A stretch of 64,000 nt of DNA from Flavobacteriaceae bacterium (GTDB lineage Bacteria > Bacteroidota > Bacteroidia > Flavobacteriales > Flavobacteriaceae), in the NCBI GenBank assembly GCA_016649715.1, contig JAENXC010000001.1:1-64000 (forward strand), given 5' to 3'. Below, piece by piece: positions 7,381 to 16,165 of this stretch. The number at the start of each line of letters is the position of its first letter. Position 1 is the stretch's first letter. The translations under genes were made by a program, and so were the position numbers. Under the pieces are notes generated by a model. It was not told the DNA's origin. It saw only the letters and a program-made list of their open reading frames with translations, and did not search any database.

Positions 7381-7875
7381 CTAGCTTCGCAACCACATTT
7401 TCATTTTTGGAAAAGTTTGATTGCCTTCTGAAGCGGTCAAACCCATCCACTGCAGTAAAGGTAACCCAATGTAGTTTCCGCTCTCAAATTGTTCTGCAAG
7501 CCATTTTGCCTGGCCTTTGTAGCCTTCTTCGTGAAAAACAATTTCAGGTGCTATGCCAATTTTCCTGGCTGCGGCATATGACCAAAGCAAAACCGCCATT
7601 TCATCACCAGCTTTCGTTTTATCATTTTCAATAACATTATCATTCAAAACTTTTCGTTCTTCGAAAATTGTTACGGCAATATGTCCCGCTTCGTGAAGCA
7701 AATCGCCGGGGTATTTCAGTTTTTCCAAATCAATTTGCAAACTCCCATTTTTGATTTGAATTCCGGGCAAAAAAGTTTCAGTTTCAATATTTTTGAAATT
7801 ATAACGAATAGCTATTTCATCAAAAAACTGAAAAATCCTTTCCAACACAAAGTCGCGTTCTTTTCCCTGCTTCAT
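7381..7875 (-). CDS. Hypothetical protein with HEAGH (HExxH) motif
   Basis: The protein has 164 residues and no signal peptide, so it is probably cytoplasmic. HEAGH at residues 61-65 is preceded by a hydrophobic turn (YPGDLL) and followed by a helix, as in zincin metallopeptidases. Glu92 (in GDEMAVLLWSYAAA) is a candidate third ligand. I do not recognise the family. Its start overlaps the stop of the upstream hydroxylase gene by one base (TAATG), so the two are translationally coupled and probably act in one process. A tiny metal-dependent hydrolase is possible; no substrate can be named. Confidence 0.8.
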   Translation of the reverse strand: MKQGKERDFVLERIFQFFDEIAIRYNFKNIETETFLPGIQIKNGSLQIDLEKLKYPGDLLHEAGHIAVTIFEERKVLNDNVIENDKTKAGDEMAVLLWSYAAARKIGIAPEIVFHEEGYKGQAKWLAEQFESGNYIGLPLLQWMGLTASEGNQTFPKMKMWLRS

Positions 7876-8567
7876 TAAAGTTCCTTTTGTAGTTGTGCAA
7901 TCATTTTTTCAGAAGTTTCGGTATTCATCAATTTCAACTGCTCAATCATTTGCAATTTGGTTTCCCTGGAATATTCGGGTTGCTTTGCTTCAATTTCAAA
8001 ATTATAGCCACATTTTGCAAACAGATTGTCGGACCAATCATTGCGCACACAATCCATCACTAAATGAATTCTATCGGTTTTCCCATCGTTGCGAACGCTG
8101 TGCGGCAAGTTGAAATTTCCGTACCAACACTCGTTCGGCAACATTTTCACTTCTTTGGAATTGATTACAAAATGTACATCTTCATTCGTAGTAATAGGAA
8201 TGTGAATTCTGAAAATACCGTCTTCATAACCCAAATTGTAGTCCGTATGTTCTTTAATAACGCCTCCTGGTTTTAAATTCAAAAGTCTGATAGATTCCTT
8301 TTTACATTCAAACGAATCAATTATTTCTTTGTAATACAGACATTTTTGAAGCAAGGCCGTGTCCTTATATTTCTCCTCACCTTGCGGAAGTGCAAAAATA
8401 TTATCCATTTCACCGTTTTGCGAGCGCAATGCAATCGACGTCCATTCTCCGGAATAATCATTTTTGTTGAAGTGGGAAGTGAAGTTATAATTTTTACAAA
8501 TCTTCAAATCGTTCAGCAGTTCTTCTTCCGAAAATTGAAAAGACAGTTTTAAAAAAGCGTTTTGCAT
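7875..8567 (-). CDS. Aspartyl/asparaginyl beta-hydroxylase-like dioxygenase
   Basis: I start at the ATG at 8567 (230 residues). The frame continues up to 8651, but the extra 28 residues look non-coding and overlap the divergent neighbour. The double-stranded beta-helix ligands are visible: His107 and Asp109 (EHTDY), His156 (LPHSVRN) and Arg166 for the 2-oxoglutarate carboxylate. That matches the Asp/Asn/Pro hydroxylase family, which uses Fe(II), O2 and 2-oxoglutarate. No membrane anchor is present. The substrate is unknown; hydroxylation of a protein side chain is the default expectation. It is coupled to the HEAGH protein downstream, and the M20 dipeptidase gene is divergent. Confidence 0.85.
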   Translation of the reverse strand: MQNAFLKLSFQFSEEELLNDLKICKNYNFTSHFNKNDYSGEWTSIALRSQNGEMDNIFALPQGEEKYKDTALLQKCLYYKEIIDSFECKKESIRLLNLKPGGVIKEHTDYNLGYEDGIFRIHIPITTNEDVHFVINSKEVKMLPNECWYGNFNLPHSVRNDGKTDRIHLVMDCVRNDWSDNLFAKCGYNFEIEAKQPEYSRETKLQMIEQLKLMNTETSEKMIAQLQKEL

Positions 8568-8638
8568 AAAATGAAAGCATTGGTTCACCCGACAAATTAC
8601 GCCATTTTTAGTACTTTTAGAAAAAATATTATATACTA

Positions 8639-10027
8639 ATGAAAAGTGCAAAACCCTATATTGAAAAAAACAAACAACGATTTTTGGATGAATTGATTGA
8701 ATTGTTGAGAATACCTTCCATCAGTGCCGATTCAGCCTATAAAAAAGACATGCTGAAAACCGCTGAAGCAGTAAAAAAACAACTTAAAAAAGCAGGCTGC
8801 GATTCCGTTGAAATCTGCGAAACACCCGGTTATCCAATTGTTTACGGCGAAAAGTTGATCGACAAAAAATTGCCGACTATTTTAGTTTACGGCCACTACG
8901 ACGTGCAACCGCCAGATCCATTGGATTTATGGGAAAGTCCGCCGTTTGAACCCGTCATCAAAAAAACAAAACTACATCCCGAAGGTGCCATTTTTGCCCG
9001 CGGAAGTTGTGATGACAAAGGCCAAATGTACATGCACGTAAAGGCCTTGGAATATATGACCGAAACAAACCAACTGCCCTGCAACGTGAAATTTATGATT
9101 GAAGGTGAAGAGGAAGTGGGCAGTAACAGTTTGGGGTGGTTCGTTTCAAAAAACAAAAAGAAATTGGCCAATGACGTAATTTTAATCAGCGACACCGGAA
9201 TGATTTCTCCAGACGTTCCATCCATCACCACTGGCCTTCGCGGTCTAAGTTATGTGGAAGTGGAAGTTAAAGGCCCGAATCGAGACCTTCACAGCGGACT
9301 TTACGGAGGCGCCGTGGCAAACCCGATAAATGTTTTGACGAAAATGATCGCTTCGCTTCACGATAAAAACAACCACATAACCATTCCTGGGTTTTATGAC
9401 GAGGTGCAGAACCTTTCAAAAAAGGAAAGAGAAAAAATGGCGGAAGCGCCTTTCAATTTAAAAAACTACGAAAAGGCATTGGATATTGATTCGGTTTATG
9501 GTGAAAAAGGCTATTCCACCAACGAGCGCAATTCTATTCGTCCTACTTTGGATGTAAATGGAATCTGGGGCGGTTATACTGGCGAAGGTGCCAAAACGGT
9601 GATTGCGAGCAAAGCGTATGCAAAAATAAGTATGCGTTTGGTGCCAAATCAAGATTGGAAAAAAATCACCGAGCTTTTCACAAAACATTTTGAAAGTATC
9701 GCCCCTGAAGGCGTTCGCGTGAAAGTAACCCCACATCACGGTGGGCAAGCTTATGTTACCCCGATTGATAGCTTGGGTTACAAAGCCGCCGAAAAGGCTT
9801 ACGAAGAAACCTTCGGAAAAACCCCAATTCCACAACGCAGTGGCGGAAGCATCCCTATTGTGGCCTTGTTTGAAAAAGAGCTGAAAAGCAAAAGTATCTT
9901 GATGGGCTTCGGGCTGGACAGTGATGCCATCCACTCCCCCAACGAACATTTTGGGGTTTGGAACTATTTAAAGGGAATTGAAACCATTCCGCAGTTTTAT
10001 CGTTTTTTTACGGAAATGAGTAAGTAA
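8639..10027 (+). CDS. M20-family dipeptidase
   Basis: The protein has 462 residues, full length for the CNDP-like/PepV-like dipeptidase branch of M20. The dinuclear zinc site is seen in YGHYDVQPPDP (His and Asp), GSCDDKGQ (bridging Asp), EGEEEVGS (catalytic Glu pair) and a late ALFEKELK...IHSPNE segment supplying the last His. The lid or dimerisation domain sits in the middle (RDLHSGLYGGAVANP). There is no signal peptide, so it is a cytoplasmic enzyme that hydrolyses dipeptides. The start ATG at 8639 is 71 bases from the divergent hydroxylase gene. Confidence 0.92.
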   Translation: MKSAKPYIEKNKQRFLDELIELLRIPSISADSAYKKDMLKTAEAVKKQLKKAGCDSVEICETPGYPIVYGEKLIDKKLPTILVYGHYDVQPPDPLDLWESPPFEPVIKKTKLHPEGAIFARGSCDDKGQMYMHVKALEYMTETNQLPCNVKFMIEGEEEVGSNSLGWFVSKNKKKLANDVILISDTGMISPDVPSITTGLRGLSYVEVEVKGPNRDLHSGLYGGAVANPINVLTKMIASLHDKNNHITIPGFYDEVQNLSKKEREKMAEAPFNLKNYEKALDIDSVYGEKGYSTNERNSIRPTLDVNGIWGGYTGEGAKTVIASKAYAKISMRLVPNQDWKKITELFTKHFESIAPEGVRVKVTPHHGGQAYVTPIDSLGYKAAEKAYEETFGKTPIPQRSGGSIPIVALFEKELKSKSILMGFGLDSDAIHSPNEHFGVWNYLKGIETIPQFYRFFTEMSK

Positions 10028-10204
10028 ATATTCAGACCTATCAGATTTTTCTTCACAATATTATCATCAAACCTCAATGTATATTTTCTAGGGACAAAAC
10101 CTTCAGTAAGTTGTTATATTCTGAAGCAATGATAGTTATAAATAAACCATTTATTTATTCATCACTTCCTTTAATAAGAAAGCCTTTGCCTAAATTTTAT
10201 TTCA

Positions 10205-10236
10205 TTTGCCTATATAGAATTATAACTATACTTTCG
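10205..10236 (+). promoter_or_regulatory. Putative promoter of the fibronectin-like lipoprotein gene
   Basis: TTTG at 10205-10208, 20 bases, then TACTTTCG at 10229-10236. The -7 box has one mismatch to TAnnTTTG. The gene starts 32 bases later. Confidence 0.5.
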
Positions 10237-10267
10237 CCCGCTTATAACTTTAAAAAATAAAACTTAA

Positions 10268-11140
10268 ATGAAAAAAGTCCGAATAACCCAAATTTTACTC
10301 TTCTTAACAGCCTTTGCAATTATAAGCTGCAGTGGCGATGATGATTCCGTTGACTCAACCTCTTGTGACAACCCAACGAACTTTAAGCTGGAAGAATACA
10401 ATAATGCATCTGAAGTAATATTAAGCTGGGATACAGACCCATCTGACGATTCTACTTATGAAATAGAATATGGCCTTACTGGATTTAAGCAAGGAGATGG
10501 AGTTATTGTAACTGCTATCACTAGTCCTGCAACGATCAAAGGATTAAATTTTAACGCTGCTTATGATTTTTATCTACGTCGCGCTTGTACAGACGCAACT
10601 AGTGAATTTGTAGGCCCTGCAACTAATACCCCTGGCGGTAATAATGTTTCTTTTGCGCTTATGACTGCCAATATTGCTGGGGTACAGTATAACAATATGA
10701 AACCTTTCCTATTTGGGCAAACCGACGCAACGAGAGTTGTTACTTTTTCAGGAACAAATGAAAACTTTTTGGCAATTCAGGGAAATAGTGCTTTTATGGA
10801 TCCAACATTTGAAAACACAAAAGAGATCAATCTTTTTATACCACAAAGTCAATGGCTTCCAGGAACATATTTGCTAACTGATACTGCTACTTCCAGCGGA
10901 AATGCACAGTCTAATGTAAATATAATTTACAATGACAGTTCTACTCCTACTACACAAGCGTATGAAGAAGAAGATGGAAGCATTACCATTACAAAATTTG
11001 ATTTACAAGAAAGAGTAGTGGAAGGAACATTTGAGTTTAGATTTAAATTATACTATGTTGATTCTGGTACTTATTCAGAAATACTGGAATGCAAAAATGG
11101 TACATTTAAATATTCACTTGACGCTAGTTTTTTTGATTAA
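10268..11140 (+). CDS. Lipoprotein with fibronectin type III-like domain
   Basis: The protein has 290 residues. The N-terminus is a lipoprotein signal (LTAFAIISCSGDDD), with acidic residues right after the cysteine; in Bacteroidota such residues often mark export to the cell surface. Residues of about 35-115 read as a fibronectin type III-like fold (NPTNFKLEEYNNASEVILSW ... YDFYLRRAC). The remainder is beta-rich with no family recognised. It is monocistronic, with its own promoter candidate upstream and a strong hairpin terminator 25 bases after the stop. It probably sits on the outer membrane; its function is unknown. Confidence 0.8.
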   Translation: MKKVRITQILLFLTAFAIISCSGDDDSVDSTSCDNPTNFKLEEYNNASEVILSWDTDPSDDSTYEIEYGLTGFKQGDGVIVTAITSPATIKGLNFNAAYDFYLRRACTDATSEFVGPATNTPGGNNVSFALMTANIAGVQYNNMKPFLFGQTDATRVVTFSGTNENFLAIQGNSAFMDPTFENTKEINLFIPQSQWLPGTYLLTDTATSSGNAQSNVNIIYNDSSTPTTQAYEEEDGSITITKFDLQERVVEGTFEFRFKLYYVDSGTYSEILECKNGTFKYSLDASFFD

Positions 11141-11164
11141 GTAATTGAATTATCATCAATGTAA

Positions 11165-11196
11165 AATGCCAATTATTTATAATAATTGGCATTTTT
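11165..11196 (+). terminator. Terminator after the fibronectin-like lipoprotein gene
   Basis: A perfect 13-bp stem (AATGCCAATTATT / AATAATTGGCATT) has a 3-base loop and is followed by T-rich sequence. Confidence 0.85.
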
Positions 11197-11247
11197 GTTT
11201 TTCATAATTTTAAAAAAAATAGTGAAGTTTTTGGTAAGAATAACCTA

Positions 11248-11823
11248 TCAAATTTTCTTCACAAAATCAGTAATAAGCACAATCTGTTGTCCATCTACTT
11301 TACCTTCAATATATTTTTCGTTTTCGTGATCCAGGGAAATTCTTCGAACAGCGGTGCCCTGTTTGGCAACCATACTGCTACCCTTCACTTTTAAATCTTT
11401 TATTAAAACCACAGAATCTCCAGCTTCAAGAATATTTCCGTTGCTGTCTCGATGGACCAATGCTTTTGCTTTATTTTCAGCAAGACCTGTCTTTGCCCAG
11501 GCTGCGGTTTCTTCATCTAAATACATCATATCCAATAAATCCTGGGGCCAGCCTTCGGCTTTTAAACGGTTTAGCATTCGCCAAGCCGTAACTTGTACTG
11601 CAGGAACGGTGCTCCACATACTGTCATTCAAACAGCGCCAATGGTTTGGCTCTACTTTTTCGGGATCTTCAATTTGGTCTTTGCACGTTGTGCAAATTAA
11701 AATTGAAGCTTCCGCACCTTCGGTCGGCGAACTTGGAACATCAAAAACATTCAAATTTTCTTCGTTTCCACATAGTTCGCATTTGTTGCCGCTGCGCTGT
11801 TGTAATTCTTTTTCTGTATTCAT
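11248..11823 (-). CDS. PhnA-domain zinc-ribbon protein
   Basis: The protein has 191 residues. The N-terminal zinc ribbon has CELCGNEENL (residues 15-18) and a second CTTC pair near residue 45. The C-terminal PhnA/YjdM domain is clear (DSNGNILEAGDSVVLIKDLKVKGSS). Despite the historical name, this family is not shown to degrade phosphonates, and the bacterial role is unclear. No phn genes are nearby. It is transcribed alone from a well-formed promoter (TTTG, 22 bases, TACTTTTG). Confidence 0.88.
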   Translation of the reverse strand: MNTEKELQQRSGNKCELCGNEENLNVFDVPSSPTEGAEASILICTTCKDQIEDPEKVEPNHWRCLNDSMWSTVPAVQVTAWRMLNRLKAEGWPQDLLDMMYLDEETAAWAKTGLAENKAKALVHRDSNGNILEAGDSVVLIKDLKVKGSSMVAKQGTAVRRISLDHENEKYIEGKVDGQQIVLITDFVKKI

Positions 11824-11839
11824 TTTTTAAAATTTTGGG

Positions 11840-11873
11840 CAAAAGTAACTGAAAGCAGGCTATTGACCTCAAA
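11840..11873 (-). promoter_or_regulatory. Promoter of the PhnA-domain gene
   Basis: On the minus strand TTTG (11873-11870) is followed after 22 bases by TACTTTTG (11847-11840), 16 bases before the ATG. Confidence 0.55.
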
Positions 11874-11917
11874 AGTTTTTACCAGAAGGAAGTCTTTTTC
11901 TCAATTTCTGCAATTTT

Positions 11918-13852
11918 TTAAAGCTTATTCCAAGTATCGTTCAAAACATTCACATCCGGTAACATTTTGTTGGGGTCTAAAACCACACGCTGCACTTGTT
12001 TGGTGGTTTTTAAAAGATGTTCCCAACTGTTGCCGCGCTGCCAAATTTCAACAGGAAGATTAATGTTTTCTGTTGTATTGTCTGTATAAATCACTTGAAG
12101 CTGAACTGGCATTGGTATCTGTCCGTCATTTTCAACGGTGATCAGATAATTTCCCTGGTATGGCTTCACATCAGTTATTCCTAAATCTATGTTACCATTG
12201 CCGTAAAACCAACCCTTCCAAAACCAAGAAAGATCTTCGCCAGCAACGTTTTCAATATGGTTGAAAAAGTCGTTCGGCTGTGGATGTTTGTATGCCCAAG
12301 TATAGATGTAGCTTTTAAAGGCATTGTCAAAACGTTCCGCCCCCAAAATGTATTCGCGAAGTAAATAAAGTCCAATTGCAGGTTTATAATAGGCGCTATA
12401 TGCAAGGTTTCTATCGTTTGCAACATCTGGATAGGTGTCTATTCCTTCTCGGTTTTCATACGTTAAATATTGTACCAAATTGCGCGGATTGTCCTGATTG
12501 GTTACAAATTCGCCATTGTTAAAATCTTTGGTACTGTAGTGATTTATAAACGTATTAAAACCTTCGTCCATCCACGGATAGCGGCGTTCATTGCTACCAA
12601 CGATCATCGGGAACCAGTTGTGTCCAAATTCGTGGTCAGTTACATCCCACATATCCGCGCCATTGCTTTGGTAATGACAAAAACTAACGCCCGGATATTC
12701 CATTCCGCCCACACTTGCCGCTACGTTGATAGCATTTGGATAGGGAAACGGAAAATAGGTTTTTGAGTAAAATTCTATGGATGCCTTTGTGAATTCTGTG
12801 GAACGGGACCAAGCGGTTTTTCCATCGCTTTCTTTCGGATAAACCGATTGAGCAAGTGCAGTTTTCCCTTCTGGAAGGTTAATTTTTGCAGCATCCCAAA
12901 TAAATGCTTTTGAAGCAGCCCAAGCTACATCGCGGGTGTTTTCCATTTTGAAATGCCAAGTAACCAACCCACTGGTTTTGGCGTGTGCTACTGGTTTACC
13001 AACTTCGTCAGGTTTAATAATGTAAACCGTTTTGTCGCTTTTAGCAGCTTCTGCCAAGCGGTCCTGTTGGGTTTTGGTCAGCACTTCGTTTGGGTTTTCC
13101 AATCTGCCGGAACAAATTACAGTTTGGTCTGCTGGAACGGTAATTTTCACGTCGAAGTTTCCGTATTCGCAGTAAAACTCACCCGCTCCCAAATAGGGAT
13201 CTGTGTTCCAGCCAACAACATCATCAAAAACTGCAACACGTGGATACCACTGCGCTATTGCGTATATAGTGCCACCTTTTACATCCAGCCTGCCCATGCG
13301 GTCCATACCTTCCACAGGAACTTTAAATTTGAAATTCATTTTTATGTCAACTTCCCCACCTTTTGCTGCCAACGGTTTATCGAGCCATAGCTGCATGCGG
13401 GTGTCTGTGATTAAGTATTTTGAAGAAGTCCCCGTTTTTGTTTTTGCGGAAACATTCGTCAATTCAAATCCACCTTCGGTATCGCCACTGTAACGATTTC
13501 CTTGTACGGGTGTGGTTAGTGTTCCCCTAGAATTTTCGGTGAAACGATCTTGTTCCAAATAGAGCCAAATAAAATCCAAAGTTTCGGGGCTGTTGTTTGT
13601 GTAGTGAATAGTAACATTTCCGGAAACGGTGTGGTTTTCAGTGTCTAAGTTTGCTTCCAAGTTGTAATCGGCAGAGTTTTGCCAATATTCTGGGCCGGGT
13701 TTTCCCGAAGCTGTACGGTACACGTTGCCCTGTCTGTAACTGAAATTGCTGAAAAGATGTTGGTTGTCCGTGATTACTTCCTGTGCATTGATTACTGCGG
13801 AAATAGTGAAAAGTAACAGCGAAAGAAGAAAGCTGCTTTTAAAGTATTTCAT
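11918..13852 (-). CDS. M1-family zinc aminopeptidase, secreted
   Basis: The protein has 644 residues with a signal peptide (SSFLLSLLLFTISAVINAQ). The zinc site is complete: HEFGH, then 18 residues, then Glu (WMDEGFNTF). The exopeptidase motif GxMEN appears as GGMEYP, which keeps the Met-Glu pair. It lacks the large C-terminal superhelical domain of PepN, and the C-terminal part is short and beta-rich, as in other Bacteroidota secreted M1 enzymes. It probably trims peptides in the periplasm or outside the cell. A TACCTTCG box lies upstream (minus strand, 13887-13880), without a clear -33 element. Confidence 0.92.
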   Translation of the reverse strand: MKYFKSSFLLSLLLFTISAVINAQEVITDNQHLFSNFSYRQGNVYRTASGKPGPEYWQNSADYNLEANLDTENHTVSGNVTIHYTNNSPETLDFIWLYLEQDRFTENSRGTLTTPVQGNRYSGDTEGGFELTNVSAKTKTGTSSKYLITDTRMQLWLDKPLAAKGGEVDIKMNFKFKVPVEGMDRMGRLDVKGGTIYAIAQWYPRVAVFDDVVGWNTDPYLGAGEFYCEYGNFDVKITVPADQTVICSGRLENPNEVLTKTQQDRLAEAAKSDKTVYIIKPDEVGKPVAHAKTSGLVTWHFKMENTRDVAWAASKAFIWDAAKINLPEGKTALAQSVYPKESDGKTAWSRSTEFTKASIEFYSKTYFPFPYPNAINVAASVGGMEYPGVSFCHYQSNGADMWDVTDHEFGHNWFPMIVGSNERRYPWMDEGFNTFINHYSTKDFNNGEFVTNQDNPRNLVQYLTYENREGIDTYPDVANDRNLAYSAYYKPAIGLYLLREYILGAERFDNAFKSYIYTWAYKHPQPNDFFNHIENVAGEDLSWFWKGWFYGNGNIDLGITDVKPYQGNYLITVENDGQIPMPVQLQVIYTDNTTENINLPVEIWQRGNSWEHLLKTTKQVQRVVLDPNKMLPDVNVLNDTWNKL

Positions 13853-13944
13853 TACTGTTTAAGTTTTAAGAAGAGGGTACGAAGGTAATAAATGAGATGT
13901 GAAAATGTTGTTAAATTGAGTAATTATGAAATTCCATAAAGCAT

Positions 13945-13972
13945 AAAAAAACCTCCAAAAATGGAGGTTTTT
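13945..13972 (-). terminator. Terminator after tRNA-fMet
   Basis: The stem AAACCTCCA / TGGAGGTTT has an A-rich side and a T-run on either strand. On the minus strand it directly follows the tRNA 3' end. Confidence 0.8.
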
Positions 13973-13977
13973 CTTAG

Positions 13978-14050
<73 letters not shown>

Positions 14051-14226
14051 ATATGGATTTCCAATATTCTAACCTTAGCTTTTAACTTTCGGTTCATAAT
14101 ACCGACAGAAATATTGGATTGCAAAGATACAAAGGATTTTGAACCCCACAAGTCGGAAAACATAATTTTTTGTGAAGTGTCAAACAAAGTACTTTTTGTG
14201 TTAAAATCTTTAGCTATCTTTAGATT

Positions 14227-15774
14227 ATGGACAAACGTTTTAAGAAAAGTGTTTTTACTCTACTCGCCTTAGGAGTAGTGTTCATAATTGGTACCATAAC
14301 TATCAACAGTTTAATAAAAGAAAAACTCGAAAAATTTATCCAAGAACGATTGCCTGAAAACATGGTTCGCTCTTATGATAATATCAATGTGGAATTATTC
14401 GGAGGTTCACTTGTTGTTACAAATGCTTCGTTAATAATAAAAAATAAGGAAGACGGCGTTAAACACACTTTTATAAATGTTGAAAAGCTGAAAATTTCAA
14501 ACGTAAGTTATTGGGATTACTTGTTCAATGATGAAATTCATGTTGAATCCATTTCACTTGAAAATCCTATTATTGCATATTATAAAGATCGGTTGAAGCC
14601 TTCCAAAGATACCGTTCGCCATGCCGTGGCCCGAATTTACAAACCCATTTTCGCAGACCGTGTTCAAATAAAAAACACCAAGTTTGTTATTTATGAAAAA
14701 GGAGAAGATTCCACAAAAGTTTATGTAAAAGGACTGACAGTTGAAGTGGACGGTGTAAAAGTTGACAATGAAACCGTAATTCGTAAAATTCCTTTTGACT
14801 ACAAGGATTTTGAAGCCAAAAGCGATACTGTTTTTGTGAAAGTAAGCCCCTATGAAAACCTGACTGTTGAAGATTTTTCAGTAGAAAACCACAAAGCCGT
14901 TTTTGAAAATTTACAGCTGAAAACGAAATATTCCAAAACGGAACTTTCCAGAATTATAACAAGGGAGCGGGATCATTACAACCTTTCTTTGAAGTCACTT
15001 TCTATTACCGATTTTGATTTTGGCTTTAACCAAAATCGGTTCTTTGCGAAAAGCAAACAGGTTTCCTTAATCGCTCCATCCCTGGAAATTTACAGGGATA
15101 AACTATTAGCCGATGACCCAAAAATCAAGCCCCTATACAGTAAAATGCTCCGCAACCTCCCTTTTGACTTAACCGTGGATTCCTTAAAAATCGCTGATGC
15201 AAAAATAGATTATAAAGAGAGACAGCAGCAGGATAATTCGGGTGGTTCCATCAATTTTATAAATCTGGATGCTGCTATTTCAAATGTGAGCAATACCTAT
15301 AAAAGCCCTAAAAAAACCAATATAAAAATCACCGCAGATTTTATGGAAAATACTCCCTTTTCTGTGGATTGGAGCTTCGATGTTCAAAACAAGAATGACC
15401 AATTTCTTTTTAAAGCAGAAATTGGGCCACTTGTTGCAGACAAAATGAACAGCTTTACCGAACCAAATTTAAAAGTACTTCTGGAAGGTCACACCAACAA
15501 AACCTTCTTTACCATTGATGGAAACAACTATAATTCAATGACAGATTTGAAAATAAATTACTCAGATTTTAAGGTTAACATACTTCGAAAAGATGGAAAA
15601 AGAAAAAACAAGTTTCTTTCAATAATTGCCAATACTTTTATTTCAAAAAACAGCGAGAAAAAAATTGATAATTATCGTGAAGGATCCGCTGACGCCACGC
15701 GAGACAAGACCAAATCTGTGTTCAATTTTTTATGGATCAGTGTGAAAAACGCCCTTGTTAAAACTATGCTTTGA
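14227..15774 (+). CDS. AsmA/DUF748-like membrane-anchored protein
   Basis: The protein has 515 residues. One N-terminal membrane helix (VFTLLALGVVFIIGTITI) precedes a long periplasmic region of repeating beta-strands (NINVELFGGSLVVTNASLII..., VESISLENPIIAYY). That pattern fits the AsmA/DUF748 group of beta-groove proteins, implicated in lipid transport or outer-membrane homeostasis. The match is by pattern, not by a diagnostic motif. A TATCTTTA box lies just before the gene (14215-14222), with TTTG 16 bases upstream of it. Confidence 0.65.
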   Translation: MDKRFKKSVFTLLALGVVFIIGTITINSLIKEKLEKFIQERLPENMVRSYDNINVELFGGSLVVTNASLIIKNKEDGVKHTFINVEKLKISNVSYWDYLFNDEIHVESISLENPIIAYYKDRLKPSKDTVRHAVARIYKPIFADRVQIKNTKFVIYEKGEDSTKVYVKGLTVEVDGVKVDNETVIRKIPFDYKDFEAKSDTVFVKVSPYENLTVEDFSVENHKAVFENLQLKTKYSKTELSRIITRERDHYNLSLKSLSITDFDFGFNQNRFFAKSKQVSLIAPSLEIYRDKLLADDPKIKPLYSKMLRNLPFDLTVDSLKIADAKIDYKERQQQDNSGGSINFINLDAAISNVSNTYKSPKKTNIKITADFMENTPFSVDWSFDVQNKNDQFLFKAEIGPLVADKMNSFTEPNLKVLLEGHTNKTFFTIDGNNYNSMTDLKINYSDFKVNILRKDGKRKNKFLSIIANTFISKNSEKKIDNYREGSADATRDKTKSVFNFLWISVKNALVKTML

Positions 15775-15830
15775 AAGAAAAAATAATAGCGAGATATGAA
15801 GTGTTTGAATTGACGTGTGTTTTTTAAATT

Positions 15831-16013
15831 TTACTGACCAATACTTCTCGCTTCAAAGCCAATCAATTCACCATCCTCAAAAGCTACTTCTATCTCGATG
15901 GGGTTGCAACAAATCTCACAATCCTCAATATACTTTTGGTGCCGAACCGAAGTGTCCAGCAGCATTGATATTTCTTCCCAACAATGGGGACATTGAAAAA
16001 AATGTTCATACAT
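15831..16013 (-). CDS. CPXCG-motif cysteine-rich protein
   Basis: The protein has 60 residues. Two knuckles, CPHC (8-11) and CEIC (32-35), form a probable zinc ribbon. An acidic C-terminal strand follows (IEVAFEDGELIGFEARSI). The first knuckle is CPHCW instead of the CPxCG that names the family. Function unknown. Its start is about 150 bases from the stop of the ABC-F gene upstream, so it may be on the same transcript. Confidence 0.85.
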   Translation of the reverse strand: MYEHFFQCPHCWEEISMLLDTSVRHQKYIEDCEICCNPIEIEVAFEDGELIGFEARSIGQ

Positions 16014-16017
16014 AATA

Positions 16018-16163
16018 ATTATTTCAGTAAATCATTCTCGCTAAACTCTTTGACAAGCCAATCTTCTGTAAAGTTATAACCAACGCCCTTTGCACAAAAG
16101 AAATTGGCCGAAAAGATTGCTAAAGAACTCTTCCGCCGTTTTAAAAGTTGCAACGGTTTGGCG
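16018..16163 (-). pseudogene. Possible remnant of a short frameshifted gene
   Basis: Between the ABC-F gene and the CPXCG gene, one minus-strand frame reads TVATFKTAEEFFSNLFGQF and then stops. A second frame, shifted by one base, carries on as VGYNFTEDWLVKEFSENDLL before TAA at 16018. Both halves look like protein and together would make about 48 residues. Neither has a convincing ATG. This could be a decayed gene, a sequencing frameshift or chance. Confidence 0.3.
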
Positions 16164-16165
16164 AG

